A DNA stretch of 64,000 nt. Origin: Methylovulum sp. (GTDB taxonomy: Bacteria; Pseudomonadota; Gammaproteobacteria; Methylococcales; Methylomonadaceae). The stretch spans positions 62,001 through 126,000 of the forward strand of contig JAQTQZ010000002.1 in assembly GCA_028712695.1 (NCBI GenBank), written 5' to 3'. Below the pieces are notes generated by a model that was not told the origin of the DNA, made no database searches, and saw only the letters and a program-made list of their open reading frames with translations. This document shows, piece by piece, positions 53,964 through 62,443 of the stretch; positions within the stretch are counted from its first letter, which is position 1, and each line of letters opens with the position of its first letter. Position numbers and translations under genes: made by a program.

Positions 53964-56117
53964 TTAAGGCAGTTTTTTCAACCCTGAGCCCATCAAATTG
54001 GGATTACTAATATACTTCTCGTGTTGTCCAAATGAATATTGGCTACGGAAGGCTTCGCTGATCAACTCCACATCCCGGTCTTGCTCCAATATATACGGGA
54101 TAATCATGATGACAATTTCCGATTTATCATGGGAACCACCCTTGGTGCTAAAGATATTTCCTAGCCAAGGAATATCTTTTAAGTACGGTATTCCTGAATC
54201 ATCCCTTTTAGTCGTGTCGCTAATAAGGCCGGCGAGCAATACCGATGTGCCGTCTTTAAGGCTTAAGCTGGTTTCCACTTTCCGGTTAAGAATCGATGGA
54301 CTGCTGATCGAGCTGGTTTCATTGTTCTGCGCCGAACTAAGTTCTTGGCTAATATCAATATCAATCCGTCGCCCAGAATGGATAACCGGTTTGATATTTA
54401 GGATGACACCAGTTTTTCGGTACTGCACATTTTGGGTGAATATGCTGCTGCCATTCGTTTGGGCCGAGCCAGAAGGCACCCCTTGACTGGTGACAATAGG
54501 GACTTCAGTGCCAATTTCAATATTAGCCTCTTCGCCGCTTTTCACCATAAGCCTAGGGGTCGACAAGACATTGACACGGCTGTTAGTGGCCAAGGCATTC
54601 AATACCATGCGGGTTGTCCCTCCGGAATTGAGGATATAGTTGAACGCCCCAGGAATCGCTCCAGCACCGGCACCAACTAAGGTGCCTGTGTCAAAATTGT
54701 ATTCTCCGACCTTGCCATTAATAAGCCATTGGATACCGAATTTATCTGTATCGCCTAGCGTTATTTCAGCAATAGTGACTTCAATTAGGACTTGTTTGGA
54801 TGGCAGATCCATTTGCTGGATAATCGGCAATAACTGTGCCCATGTATCGGAATCGCCAAAAAACAGCAGTGCGTTCCGTTGTTTGTCGACCACTAGATTG
54901 GTCTTGCCCCCCCCACTGGTTGTGCTAGTGGTTGATATTGCTTGTTGCGTGGTACCTGGTCTTTTTTGCGCATTGGCGGCTTGCTGGGTGGCAATATTGG
55001 GCACTAGGTTGCTTAACGTTTTGGCAAGATCTTCAGCACCCGTATTTTTTACGGGGTAGTAAAAAATTGTATCTTTATCGGTTCCATAAGTCGGCTGATC
55101 CAATACTTGGACCCATTGCTTCACCAGCGCCAGTACTTTGGGGTCGGCGGTAAAAACCAACACGGCGTTGATCTTACTCATTGGAAGCACCAGTATGCTA
55201 CCCATCGGCAATGTCGCACTGGCACCGTAACCCTCAGACTGCAAAACCTGTACCAACGCTTCGCTTAAGGCCTCAGGCGTTTGGTACAACGGGTCGATAC
55301 GCAAACTATAGTGTCCGCGCATCGCTGGCTGATCGAGGAATTTAATGGTATCGAGCGCACTGGCTACAAGTTGCTGGGATCCTTGAAGGGTAACGGTATT
55401 GCGTTCAGGATCTTCAGTTATTTTTAACTCCTGCCCTGTGTATATTTGGTTCAATGCCGAGGTGACATTGATATTCCGCACATGATAAAGCGGCACCACC
55501 TGAAAAATAGGACGGTGTGTCACCGGTACCTGGGGAAGCGTCCGTCCACTAATCAATAACGGCGGTTCTTCGATGGGCGTAGTACTGCTACGCAGAAAAC
55601 GATAACGGTCTTGTTCTTTTTTGATAGCAACGCCGTATTCAGCCAAAATTTTAGCGACGACCCGCGACAGTTCTTCAGCACTCTGCGGTTGCGTTATCCT
55701 TAACGTTATCAAATCGGGCACATTTTGCAGTGTTTTATCAATTTGAAAAGAAACATGCAACATATTGCCATAAACCTCATTAATAAAGGCGGGTAATGGC
55801 ATATTGTCGACATCCAGTTTGAAGGCGCCGCCTTTAAGTCCGGGTAGCTTTTCCTCGAAAGTATCAAGGCCAGCAACAGTCGGCGGCAGGACTGTTCCTG
55901 GTGTTTCGGTAAACCGCTTCTGCTCGGCTTGGCTTTGCAATTCGGCCACATCAGCATTTTCGGCCAAAGCTGCCTTATTGGGCGCAGTCACTTCTGGCCG
56001 CGTCTGGCGTAGCGGTTCGGGCAATTTAGGCGAGGGTATGCGCCACATCTGACATCCTGCTAAAAGGCTGGCAATCAAGGCGACGAGAATCAATAACGAT
56101 TTGTATTTTAAGGGCAT
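53964..56117 (-). CDS. gspD: Type II secretion secretin GspD, predicted lipoprotein
   Basis: The outer-membrane channel of the type II system. ATG 56117 starts MPLKYKSLLILVALIASLLAGCQM, a lipoprotein signal with lipobox LAGC. The N-domains are visible (LDVDNMPLPAFINEVYGNML for N0; ILVLPMSKINAVLVFTADPK). The C-terminal secretin domain has QVLIEVTIAEITLGD, VNVLSTPRLMVKSGEEANI, VGTEVPIV-type sequence and LKDGTSVLLAGLISD. At 717 residues it is of usual size. It is the last gene of the operon. Confidence 0.94.
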   Translation of the reverse strand: MPLKYKSLLILVALIASLLAGCQMWRIPSPKLPEPLRQTRPEVTAPNKAALAENADVAELQSQAEQKRFTETPGTVLPPTVAGLDTFEEKLPGLKGGAFKLDVDNMPLPAFINEVYGNMLHVSFQIDKTLQNVPDLITLRITQPQSAEELSRVVAKILAEYGVAIKKEQDRYRFLRSSTTPIEEPPLLISGRTLPQVPVTHRPIFQVVPLYHVRNINVTSALNQIYTGQELKITEDPERNTVTLQGSQQLVASALDTIKFLDQPAMRGHYSLRIDPLYQTPEALSEALVQVLQSEGYGASATLPMGSILVLPMSKINAVLVFTADPKVLALVKQWVQVLDQPTYGTDKDTIFYYPVKNTGAEDLAKTLSNLVPNIATQQAANAQKRPGTTQQAISTTSTTSGGGKTNLVVDKQRNALLFFGDSDTWAQLLPIIQQMDLPSKQVLIEVTIAEITLGDTDKFGIQWLINGKVGEYNFDTGTLVGAGAGAIPGAFNYILNSGGTTRMVLNALATNSRVNVLSTPRLMVKSGEEANIEIGTEVPIVTSQGVPSGSAQTNGSSIFTQNVQYRKTGVILNIKPVIHSGRRIDIDISQELSSAQNNETSSISSPSILNRKVETSLSLKDGTSVLLAGLISDTTKRDDSGIPYLKDIPWLGNIFSTKGGSHDKSEIVIMIIPYILEQDRDVELISEAFRSQYSFGQHEKYISNPNLMGSGLKKLP

Positions 56118-56151
56118 TCTGATATGAAAAGGCGTGATGTCTATAAAGGTT

Positions 56152-56610
56152 CTATCTTGGTCGTCCGCCATGTAGGGAAATCGCTGTTAACTTGCCCGCT
56201 ACGTCAATGATAATTCCATTATTATTAATGGCGGTCAATATCGACGAATCTGGCAGTTGCTCACCTATTCTATAGCGCTTTATTTTGTTATCGGTTTTAA
56301 TTAGTGCATATTGCTTTGATCTTTCTTGAACTAACCCCTGAAGAGTCCAAGCTTGGACTGTCTGCTGACCAGGCTGGTTAGCGCCCCCTTGACTGGCAAC
56401 TGCGCTTGTGGTTTTGGGGTAATAACGGCTAAGTGTATTGTACGCATTGAGGTTTTCTGAACTCTCTTTTGCCAAAGCCGGCAATTTCCATTCTGCATCA
56501 CGGACTGTTTTCAATTCATCCTGCGGCAATGAATATTGCAAGTAAGCAACGAAACTACCGAGCATGCAGGCAACTAATGTTAAAGCAATTTGCTTGTGAC
56601 CTGCTTTCAT
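56152..56610 (-). CDS. GspC-like inner-membrane protein without PDZ domain
   Basis: About 152 residues: an N-terminal helix (IALTLVACMLGSFVAYLQY), a linker, and a domain like the homology region of GspC (WTLQGLVQERSKQYALIKTDN ... YRIGEQLPDSSILTAINNNGIIID). GspC links the secretin to the inner-membrane platform. The usual C-terminal PDZ or coiled-coil part is absent, so it is a short GspC type. The start overlaps gspM by an ATGA. Confidence 0.7.
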   Translation of the reverse strand: MKAGHKQIALTLVACMLGSFVAYLQYSLPQDELKTVRDAEWKLPALAKESSENLNAYNTLSRYYPKTTSAVASQGGANQPGQQTVQAWTLQGLVQERSKQYALIKTDNKIKRYRIGEQLPDSSILTAINNNGIIIDVAGKLTAISLHGGRPR

Positions 56611-57179
56611 TGCACGTCCGGCACTTGAAAATAACAATTGACTTGTAACGTTATCCGTAGCAAGTCCTGCAGGTCGCGATTGATTTGTAGTTGTTCCACT
56701 TGCATTAACTGGGGGTTTTGCTCAATATTATTCAGCAATTCCAGCAAGTCCCTATCATACAATGTACCTTTGATTTCAATAACCACCTGCCAAACGACCG
56801 GGGTTTTGGGGTCGCTTTGTACGCTTGCCCCAGCGACTTCCAAGCCGTTGAGATTGGACTGTTGAAATTTCTCATTAAACCAAGTTTGCACGTTTGCTTG
56901 CGCCAAACCCTTTGTTTCAGCGTGCCATAAACCATTTTCCAATTGTAAACGAATATTTTTTATGCTTTCGGCCCGTTCTTTCCAGTCGCTTTGTTGCTGC
57001 ACATAACGCAACTTTAATAAGGTGTTATGTTCGCGTGTGTATTCTTCATACAGGCTGTTCCGGTAATCATCAACCATCAACAAGCCATTACTGGCAACAA
57101 TTAACGCTATCAGCACTAGCCCCATGCGCAAGCGTGGGTTTTCCTGCCACTGCGACACCAATTCTTTATACATTTGCAT
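56607..57179 (-). CDS. gspM: Type II secretion protein GspM
   Basis: 190 residues: one N-terminal helix (LRMGLVLIALIVASNGLLMVDDY), a coiled coil (YTREHNTLLKLRYVQQQSDWKER) and a ferredoxin-like periplasmic domain. Position after gspL and size define it as GspM-like; sequence conservation in this family is low. It pairs with GspL in the assembly platform. It starts at a TAATG junction with gspL. Confidence 0.75.
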   Translation of the reverse strand: MQMYKELVSQWQENPRLRMGLVLIALIVASNGLLMVDDYRNSLYEEYTREHNTLLKLRYVQQQSDWKERAESIKNIRLQLENGLWHAETKGLAQANVQTWFNEKFQQSNLNGLEVAGASVQSDPKTPVVWQVVIEIKGTLYDRDLLELLNNIEQNPQLMQVEQLQINRDLQDLLRITLQVNCYFQVPDVQ

Positions 57180-58234
57180 TACATTTGGAATCGGATAAGA
57201 ACACTAATCTGGCCTGTTTTTGCATCAGGCTGTGCAGATACATCTTTCCCCCATCCGAGATCGGAATAGGTTTTTACAAATAAACTGGGATCGGCATTAC
57301 TGGCTTTAATAGTAAAGCGCAATTGGTCGGGCTGATATTCCCAAAGCGTCACTTTCATGTTGGCAGGATCCGGTAACTTGCTTATCACTTGCTCAAGCAG
57401 TTGCAATTGGCGATGGCCTTTTCTTAATCCCACCACCTGATTTAGATAACGCTGGTCATCCTGTATTTGATTACGGGTTTGTAATATGGGCTCTATTTGG
57501 CGACTAAGCGCTTCTTGTTGCTGGATCTGTGTCGCAACATCCTGTTTCAGCAGATAAATTTGCGTACCTTGCCATGCCAACAAAAAAACTACGATAATGG
57601 GCAATGCCCTCCACAAAATGGCTTCTAAGGCAATGATAAGTGCATTTTTATCCAGCTTGTAACTTTTACCCCAAGGTTGCCCAAGCTTTTGGGTTTCGAC
57701 GACAGGCAATTCCATTTGCACGTCCTGGCCTGCGGAGCGCTGGAAATTCTGCCATGCATTTTCGCTCGGAATTTCTGGCCACCAATGGCTTTCTTTTAAA
57801 ATACCTTGCAGCCAATATTGCGCTTCGTAGCCTTGCTTACAACCCAGCAATTGTAACTGCGTAACCTCTGGGCGAGGGAAATAGCGCGTCTCAACCACGC
57901 TGATTTGTTTTTTATCCACACCGTCTTCAGCCCGCCAACACCATACTTGCGCGTAACTATTTTGCCAGATGATATTGCTCATAGGATCCTGCCAGGGACT
58001 CCATTGGCTGATTTTTAATTGCAGGGTTTGTCGTCTGGCACTGGCTGGAATATCACGCAAATCGAAACAACGGTAAATACATTGCGATCTGGGTATCTCC
58101 GTGGACTTTGTCGATTTTTCTCCAAAAATCTTGGGGTGATTATTGCGTAGCTGCGATAGTGCTTGTTTCAGATTGTTTAACTTGAGAACTGTTATCGTTA
58201 AAAAGGTCAGTTTTAAGCTGTTTAGGTTGGACAT
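57179..58234 (-). CDS. gspL: Type II secretion protein GspL-like
   Basis: The actin-like cytoplasmic part includes FDLRDIPASARRQTLQLKISQWSPW, followed by one transmembrane segment (ALPIIVVFLLAWQGTQIYLL), a coiled coil and a periplasmic domain. It recruits the GspE ATPase to the membrane. The start is unclear: the track ORF begins at 58276, and ATG 58234 (MSNLNSLKLTF) still overlaps the end of gspK by 95 bases. A start nearer the gspK stop is possible but no ATG is there. Confidence 0.75.
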   Translation of the reverse strand: MSNLNSLKLTFLTITVLKLNNLKQALSQLRNNHPKIFGEKSTKSTEIPRSQCIYRCFDLRDIPASARRQTLQLKISQWSPWQDPMSNIIWQNSYAQVWCWRAEDGVDKKQISVVETRYFPRPEVTQLQLLGCKQGYEAQYWLQGILKESHWWPEIPSENAWQNFQRSAGQDVQMELPVVETQKLGQPWGKSYKLDKNALIIALEAILWRALPIIVVFLLAWQGTQIYLLKQDVATQIQQQEALSRQIEPILQTRNQIQDDQRYLNQVVGLRKGHRQLQLLEQVISKLPDPANMKVTLWEYQPDQLRFTIKASNADPSLFVKTYSDLGWGKDVSAQPDAKTGQISVLIRFQM

Positions 58235-59264
58235 GTTGTTGTTCGGCAGTTTTTGCAATATCAAGCTGGTAATCAACAGTCCAGGGGCGAGTGGTCTTTA
58301 AAGAATAATCTTTTACAAGGATGGAAGGATGCAATTCTAAGTGAATTTCCCGAGCCCGTCCAGTTTGCGGATGCCATAGGGTCACTCTAAAAAAATTTGA
58401 CGGGATTGATGAAAACGACAGCACATCGATGCTAAGCACCTTACCGATAATCTGATAGAGCTGGCCAAGGTCTGTGATCGGCAATTCGTTTCTTGCTTGA
58501 ATAATTTTTTCAGCATCTTCACGGGTAATTCCCATCGAGGTTTGCAGCACTTGATTAGGCGCCGCATTAAAATTCGGCCACTCTCCCCAGCTACTGCTGG
58601 TTAAACGGGGTAAATCATTTTGCCAAAGTTCCGGATACTTGTCCCAGTCAAGGACATTTTGCATCTCCCAACTGGTAAGCAAGGCTCTATTTGCGGGCGC
58701 TTGTTTATGTTGCTGCTTGTATTGTTGCTCTTCAGCACCGTTGATACGATGCAAACTATCGGAATCTTCGTAGTCCTGCAACTTGGCAATAGCTTCATCC
58801 CGTGCCGTTGCGCTAAGTCCGAACAAGCCCAAAAGGTATTTTAAATGGAATGGTTCCTCTATATTGGTTGCTATCAACCCGCTTTCATCCTGAACTGAAA
58901 AAATAACATCCCCTATACCGTGGTAGGCTTGATCATAGAGTTTAATGTAACTACCTTCAGATGCCATCAAGCCCATACCTGAGCCTAATGTGTCCGCTTC
59001 TTTTTGTTCTGCGGTGATTTCCGTCAACATGACGCCGTATTGATTGACGTATTGGGTATTAATTAAATAGAGGAACGTGGCTAAGGTTCCTTGAAAATCT
59101 ATTTCCGCCTGCGTATTTTGTTGTTGGCTGGCGATTTGCTGTTTGGCTTCACCTGCCCATTGGGCAAGATAGGTGCCCGCAACAGTAATAAAGGCAATAA
59201 GCCACAGCGTTGCAGCCAAAATAAAGCCTTGCTGTTGTTTTGCCGGGATGGCCATAAAGCTCAT
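58140..59264 (-). CDS. gspK: Type II secretion minor pseudopilin GspK
   Basis: 374 residues. The N-terminus has a prepilin-like site and helix (QQQGFILAATLWLIAFITVAGTYLAQW). The large C-terminal domain has the family region LLTSWEMQNVLDWDKYPELWQNDLPRLT and NFNAAPNQVLQTSMGITREDAEKII, a helix-hairpin-helix-like tip domain. It caps the pseudopilus. It overlaps gspJ by an ATGA. Confidence 0.9.
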   Translation of the reverse strand: MSFMAIPAKQQQGFILAATLWLIAFITVAGTYLAQWAGEAKQQIASQQQNTQAEIDFQGTLATFLYLINTQYVNQYGVMLTEITAEQKEADTLGSGMGLMASEGSYIKLYDQAYHGIGDVIFSVQDESGLIATNIEEPFHLKYLLGLFGLSATARDEAIAKLQDYEDSDSLHRINGAEEQQYKQQHKQAPANRALLTSWEMQNVLDWDKYPELWQNDLPRLTSSSWGEWPNFNAAPNQVLQTSMGITREDAEKIIQARNELPITDLGQLYQIIGKVLSIDVLSFSSIPSNFFRVTLWHPQTGRAREIHLELHPSILVKDYSLKTTRPWTVDYQLDIAKTAEQQHVQPKQLKTDLFNDNSSQVKQSETSTIAATQ

Positions 59265-59863
59265 AAAAATTCTTCTATGTTCGGCTTGGGATTTTTTTTG
59301 CTTGGGATGCTGACTATCCAGTTGACAGGCTTCGGGCTACTGTCAATTTGTAATCGGATAGCTTCAGGTAGCTGCTGCGTCACCATGCCCATTTTTGGTG
59401 GCCAAGTTGAAACCCAGTTACCCTCATTATCAAGGTAACTGAACGATGCTGTTTGGGCGGGCCATTCCCCTAACGTCCAATCATCCTTTTCAGTGATACG
59501 GTATTTAAGCGTTATCGTATTGTTTTGAGATAACAGCGTTAAGATAAACTGTTTGGGCACACCCGCAGGTGCAGTTAGCGTATTAATAGACAGCCCTTGC
59601 AAAATGGAATCATCCCCCTGAAACAAGGCCTTTTCGTTCTGGGCATTAACAATTAACCCGGTGACAAGGCCACTGTACCAGTATTCTTGCAATTGCTGGA
59701 CGCGTTGTGTTTTAAGTTGTTGGGTGACGTTAAGCCGGAGCCGTAACACATACCCAAAGCCTTGCATCAGTAAGCTGCTCAGCAAGCTAACAAGCACCAA
59801 CACAACCAGAACCTCCATTAACGTGAAGCCTTGGCAGGATTTTTTGAAGGGGTAAAAAATCAT
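59261..59863 (-). CDS. gspJ: Type II secretion minor pseudopilin GspJ
   Basis: 200 residues with the prepilin peptidase site CQGFTLMEVLVVLVLVSLLSSLL (Gly-Phe cleavage) and a beta-rich body (TLKYRITEKDDW, QTASFSYLDNEGNWV). Part of the pseudopilus tip with GspI and GspK. It overlaps gspI by four bases. Confidence 0.88.
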   Translation of the reverse strand: MIFYPFKKSCQGFTLMEVLVVLVLVSLLSSLLMQGFGYVLRLRLNVTQQLKTQRVQQLQEYWYSGLVTGLIVNAQNEKALFQGDDSILQGLSINTLTAPAGVPKQFILTLLSQNNTITLKYRITEKDDWTLGEWPAQTASFSYLDNEGNWVSTWPPKMGMVTQQLPEAIRLQIDSSPKPVNWIVSIPSKKNPKPNIEEFL

Positions 59864-60276
59864 TTTACGTGCTGGTAACCCACTTGCCTTAGAGTAAACT
59901 CATCGGCTTTATTGTCTTGTGTCGTGATCGTGACTTTAGCATCAAATAACCCAATCAAATAAGTGCCTGGATTACCATGATTATCTATTTCTTGCTTCAG
60001 CGGCGTAATGGCCGTGGCTTCCCAATTTAAAGTAAATCCAGCTGATTTAATCTCACCAGTCCTATCCACCGCAGGGTTTACCTGCTGCATCAGCGCTAAG
60101 GCATTTTGTCTATATTGCATCTTTTGGGTGCTTTCCAGCGCGTGATTAAGGCCACTTAACGTGTTGTTAATCCAACTAAATAATGCCATACCCGAAGTGC
60201 TTAGCAAAACTAAAGCGACAATAGCCTCTAACAGTGAAAAGCCGCTTTGTTTTAGCTTGGCTTTAACCTGCTTCAT
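59860..60276 (-). CDS. gspI: Type II secretion minor pseudopilin GspI
   Basis: 138 residues with the prepilin motif KQSGFSLLEAIVALVLLSTSGMALF and a short globular body. The helix extends through LNHALESTQKMQYRQNALALMQ. It overlaps gspH by 14 bases. Confidence 0.88.
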   Translation of the reverse strand: MKQVKAKLKQSGFSLLEAIVALVLLSTSGMALFSWINNTLSGLNHALESTQKMQYRQNALALMQQVNPAVDRTGEIKSAGFTLNWEATAITPLKQEIDNHGNPGTYLIGLFDAKVTITTQDNKADEFTLRQVGYQHVK

Positions 60277-60655
60277 AAAGCACTGGTTGGCACAAGGGCG
60301 CTTCTAATAGCCATTGCTGGGTAAAGAAGGCTTGTTGCAAACTAATCACCCCCCCGGTGCAAACCCCATTCGGATAATAATCAATGGGCGTTTCTGCATT
60401 GATTGTCCAACCTTCGGGAATTGTCAACGAGGGATCTAACGTTACCTGCCCATCTTCCAGCAGACCTAACCGGTAGCTTTTTCCTTGTTGATACGCTTTG
60501 TAACCCAACCCAGCAATTTGTTGCAATAGATCCTCTTGCTGAAATGACCGTACCGCACTCTCATAAAGCGTGCTTAATCGGGGCATAATAAGCCCCGCAA
60601 CTAAGGACAACAACAACAGTACAACCAGTAACTCCAGCAGTGTATAGCCGCGCAT
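60263..60655 (-). CDS. gspH: Type II secretion minor pseudopilin GspH
   Basis: 130 residues. The extremely short leader MRGYTLLELLVVLLLLSLVAGLIMP places the cleavage site only two residues in, with Tyr rather than Phe at +1. The body has two Cys residues (NGVCTGG and APLCQPV) that may form a disulfide. Position between gspG and gspI supports GspH. Confidence 0.85.
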   Translation of the reverse strand: MRGYTLLELLVVLLLLSLVAGLIMPRLSTLYESAVRSFQQEDLLQQIAGLGYKAYQQGKSYRLGLLEDGQVTLDPSLTIPEGWTINAETPIDYYPNGVCTGGVISLQQAFFTQQWLLEAPLCQPVLYEAG

Positions 60656-60664
60656 CGCTAGCGG

Positions 60665-61120
60665 TTATGGCAAATAACCAACGTCCGCCGCAATCCCTTC
60701 ACCACCTGGCTGCCCATCCGCACCAAAAGAATACAGCGCAAAAGGCTGCCCTTCTTTACCCGGAATACTGTATTGGTAAGGTTTTTCCCAAGGATCCAAT
60801 GGCACCTGTTCATCCAGGTACGGGCCACGCCAAAGGTTTTTTACTTGCTCCTGAGTGGGTTGCTGATACAGTATCTTCAAGCCCTCATCAACCGTAGGAA
60901 AACGGTTAATATCCAAACGCATCGTTTCCAATGCGCCTTTTATCATCTTGATTTGAGTTTGAGCGGTACTGACTTTTGAGCTATCGACCTTGCCAAATAA
61001 CCTAGGGCCGACAAGCCCTGCAAGCAAACCGATAATGACGAGCACCACCAGCATTTCCAACAACGTAAAACCTTGTTGTGACAGGGATAATTTTAAAGAT
61101 AGACGAGGTTTTCTTAACAT
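60665..61120 (-). CDS. gspG: Type II secretion major pseudopilin GspG
   Basis: 151 residues: prepilin site QQGFTLLEMLVVLVIIGLLAGLVGPRLFGKVDSSK and the family signature TVDEGLKILYQQP, WRGPYLDEQVPLDPWEKPYQY, YSFGADGQPGGEGIAADVGY, which includes the calcium-loop region. It is the main subunit of the periplasmic pseudopilus. Confidence 0.95.
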   Translation of the reverse strand: MLRKPRLSLKLSLSQQGFTLLEMLVVLVIIGLLAGLVGPRLFGKVDSSKVSTAQTQIKMIKGALETMRLDINRFPTVDEGLKILYQQPTQEQVKNLWRGPYLDEQVPLDPWEKPYQYSIPGKEGQPFALYSFGADGQPGGEGIAADVGYLP

Positions 61121-61169
61121 AGACTGCCTATAATAGAATTTCGAAAAAATAAATGAGTGCGGTTAAAAA

Positions 61170-62372
61170 TTACACCGAAATGTCATTGACGCTGGTAATC
61201 GCCAAAATTATACCGGTCATTATAACACCGATGACTGCACCAATAACCAATATGGCTATGGGTTCCAATAGAGCTAAAAACCGCTTCATACGTTCCCGGC
61301 CGCTTTCAGTATACAAAGTGGCTAAAGAATTAAGCATGCTAGGTAACTCACCAGACCGTTCGCCAACCTTTATCAGGCCATAACCGGTAGCAGTAATCGC
61401 GCCGCTTTCTTGTAACGCATCGGCAAGGCTACGCCCACCTTTAACCGCTTTGGTGACTTGCGAAAAATTGGCGCGCAACCGACTGCCGGATACCCCTTGT
61501 TGCGCCAACGTAAGGGCACGGGTCAATTCGACGCGACTGGTCAGCAACGTACCGAGCATCGCTGACCAACGACCAATATCAGATTCGATCAGCCAAGTGC
61601 CCAACAATGGGACAAGCATCAGCTGATCCCATAAACGTTGGCGGATGGCGGGCTTTGACAAGCCGATAATGCCCAATACCACGGAACACGCAATAACACC
61701 GCCAATGATCGCAATGTGGCTATTGACGAACTGTCCGGTTTCCAGCACCGCTTTTGCCAAAAAGGGAATGTCCCCTTTGGACTTGCTCAATAATTTAGTG
61801 AATTTAGGGACAACAACAACAAAAATAATCATCACGGCACTGATACCGGAAATGATCAAAATACTCGGATAAATAAGAGCATTGCGTAATTCGCTGTTGA
61901 TACGCTGCTCATATTCCATCTGCGCTACGCCATCGCTTAATGATTCCGCTAGGCTTCCGGTTAATTCCCCTGCCGTTGCCAAATGGAACATATAAGGTGG
62001 CAAGTCAATTTTAGATTCTGTCAACGCCTTGGAAAAGGCGACGCCTCGGCGTAGTTGGGTAGAAATATCACTCAGCTGCTCTTTCAAAAAATCTTGTTGT
62101 ATTGACTCGGCTAATGACGAAACTGCCTCGTCTAAAGACACGCCGGACTTTAATAAAGTAGTCAGCTGGTGCATCACTAGCAACACATCGCTTTTTTTTG
62201 CTTTGCCTGACCCGCCCGTGCTTTTAGCCTGCTTCGCCATCTGCAACGTCAAGGTGACTGGCGTCAACCCCTGGCGTTGCAGTTGCCGCGCGGCTGAACG
62301 CTCAGTATCGACCTCAATACTGCCCGTCACGATGCCACCGTCTTTATTGATGGCCCGATAATTGTATTTCAT
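61170..62372 (-). CDS. gspF: Type II secretion inner-membrane platform protein GspF
   Basis: About 400 residues starting MKYNYRAINKDGGIVTGSIE. Two similar cytosolic helical domains (QQDFLKEQLSDISTQLRRGVAFSKAL and ALTLAQQGVSGSRLRANFSQVTKAVKGGRSLADALQESG) are separated by membrane helices; the GERSGELPSMLNSLATLY region is conserved. The track start seven codons upstream is possible but non-conserved. Confidence 0.94.
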   Translation of the reverse strand: MKYNYRAINKDGGIVTGSIEVDTERSAARQLQRQGLTPVTLTLQMAKQAKSTGGSGKAKKSDVLLVMHQLTTLLKSGVSLDEAVSSLAESIQQDFLKEQLSDISTQLRRGVAFSKALTESKIDLPPYMFHLATAGELTGSLAESLSDGVAQMEYEQRINSELRNALIYPSILIISGISAVMIIFVVVVPKFTKLLSKSKGDIPFLAKAVLETGQFVNSHIAIIGGVIACSVVLGIIGLSKPAIRQRLWDQLMLVPLLGTWLIESDIGRWSAMLGTLLTSRVELTRALTLAQQGVSGSRLRANFSQVTKAVKGGRSLADALQESGAITATGYGLIKVGERSGELPSMLNSLATLYTESGRERMKRFLALLEPIAILVIGAVIGVIMTGIILAITSVNDISV

Positions 62373-62443
62373 AGTTTTTGAGTCGTTTCCCAAGCAATGA
62401 ATAACGTTTTGGGTGCTTTATAGGCAATGGAGCCGTTCATAAC

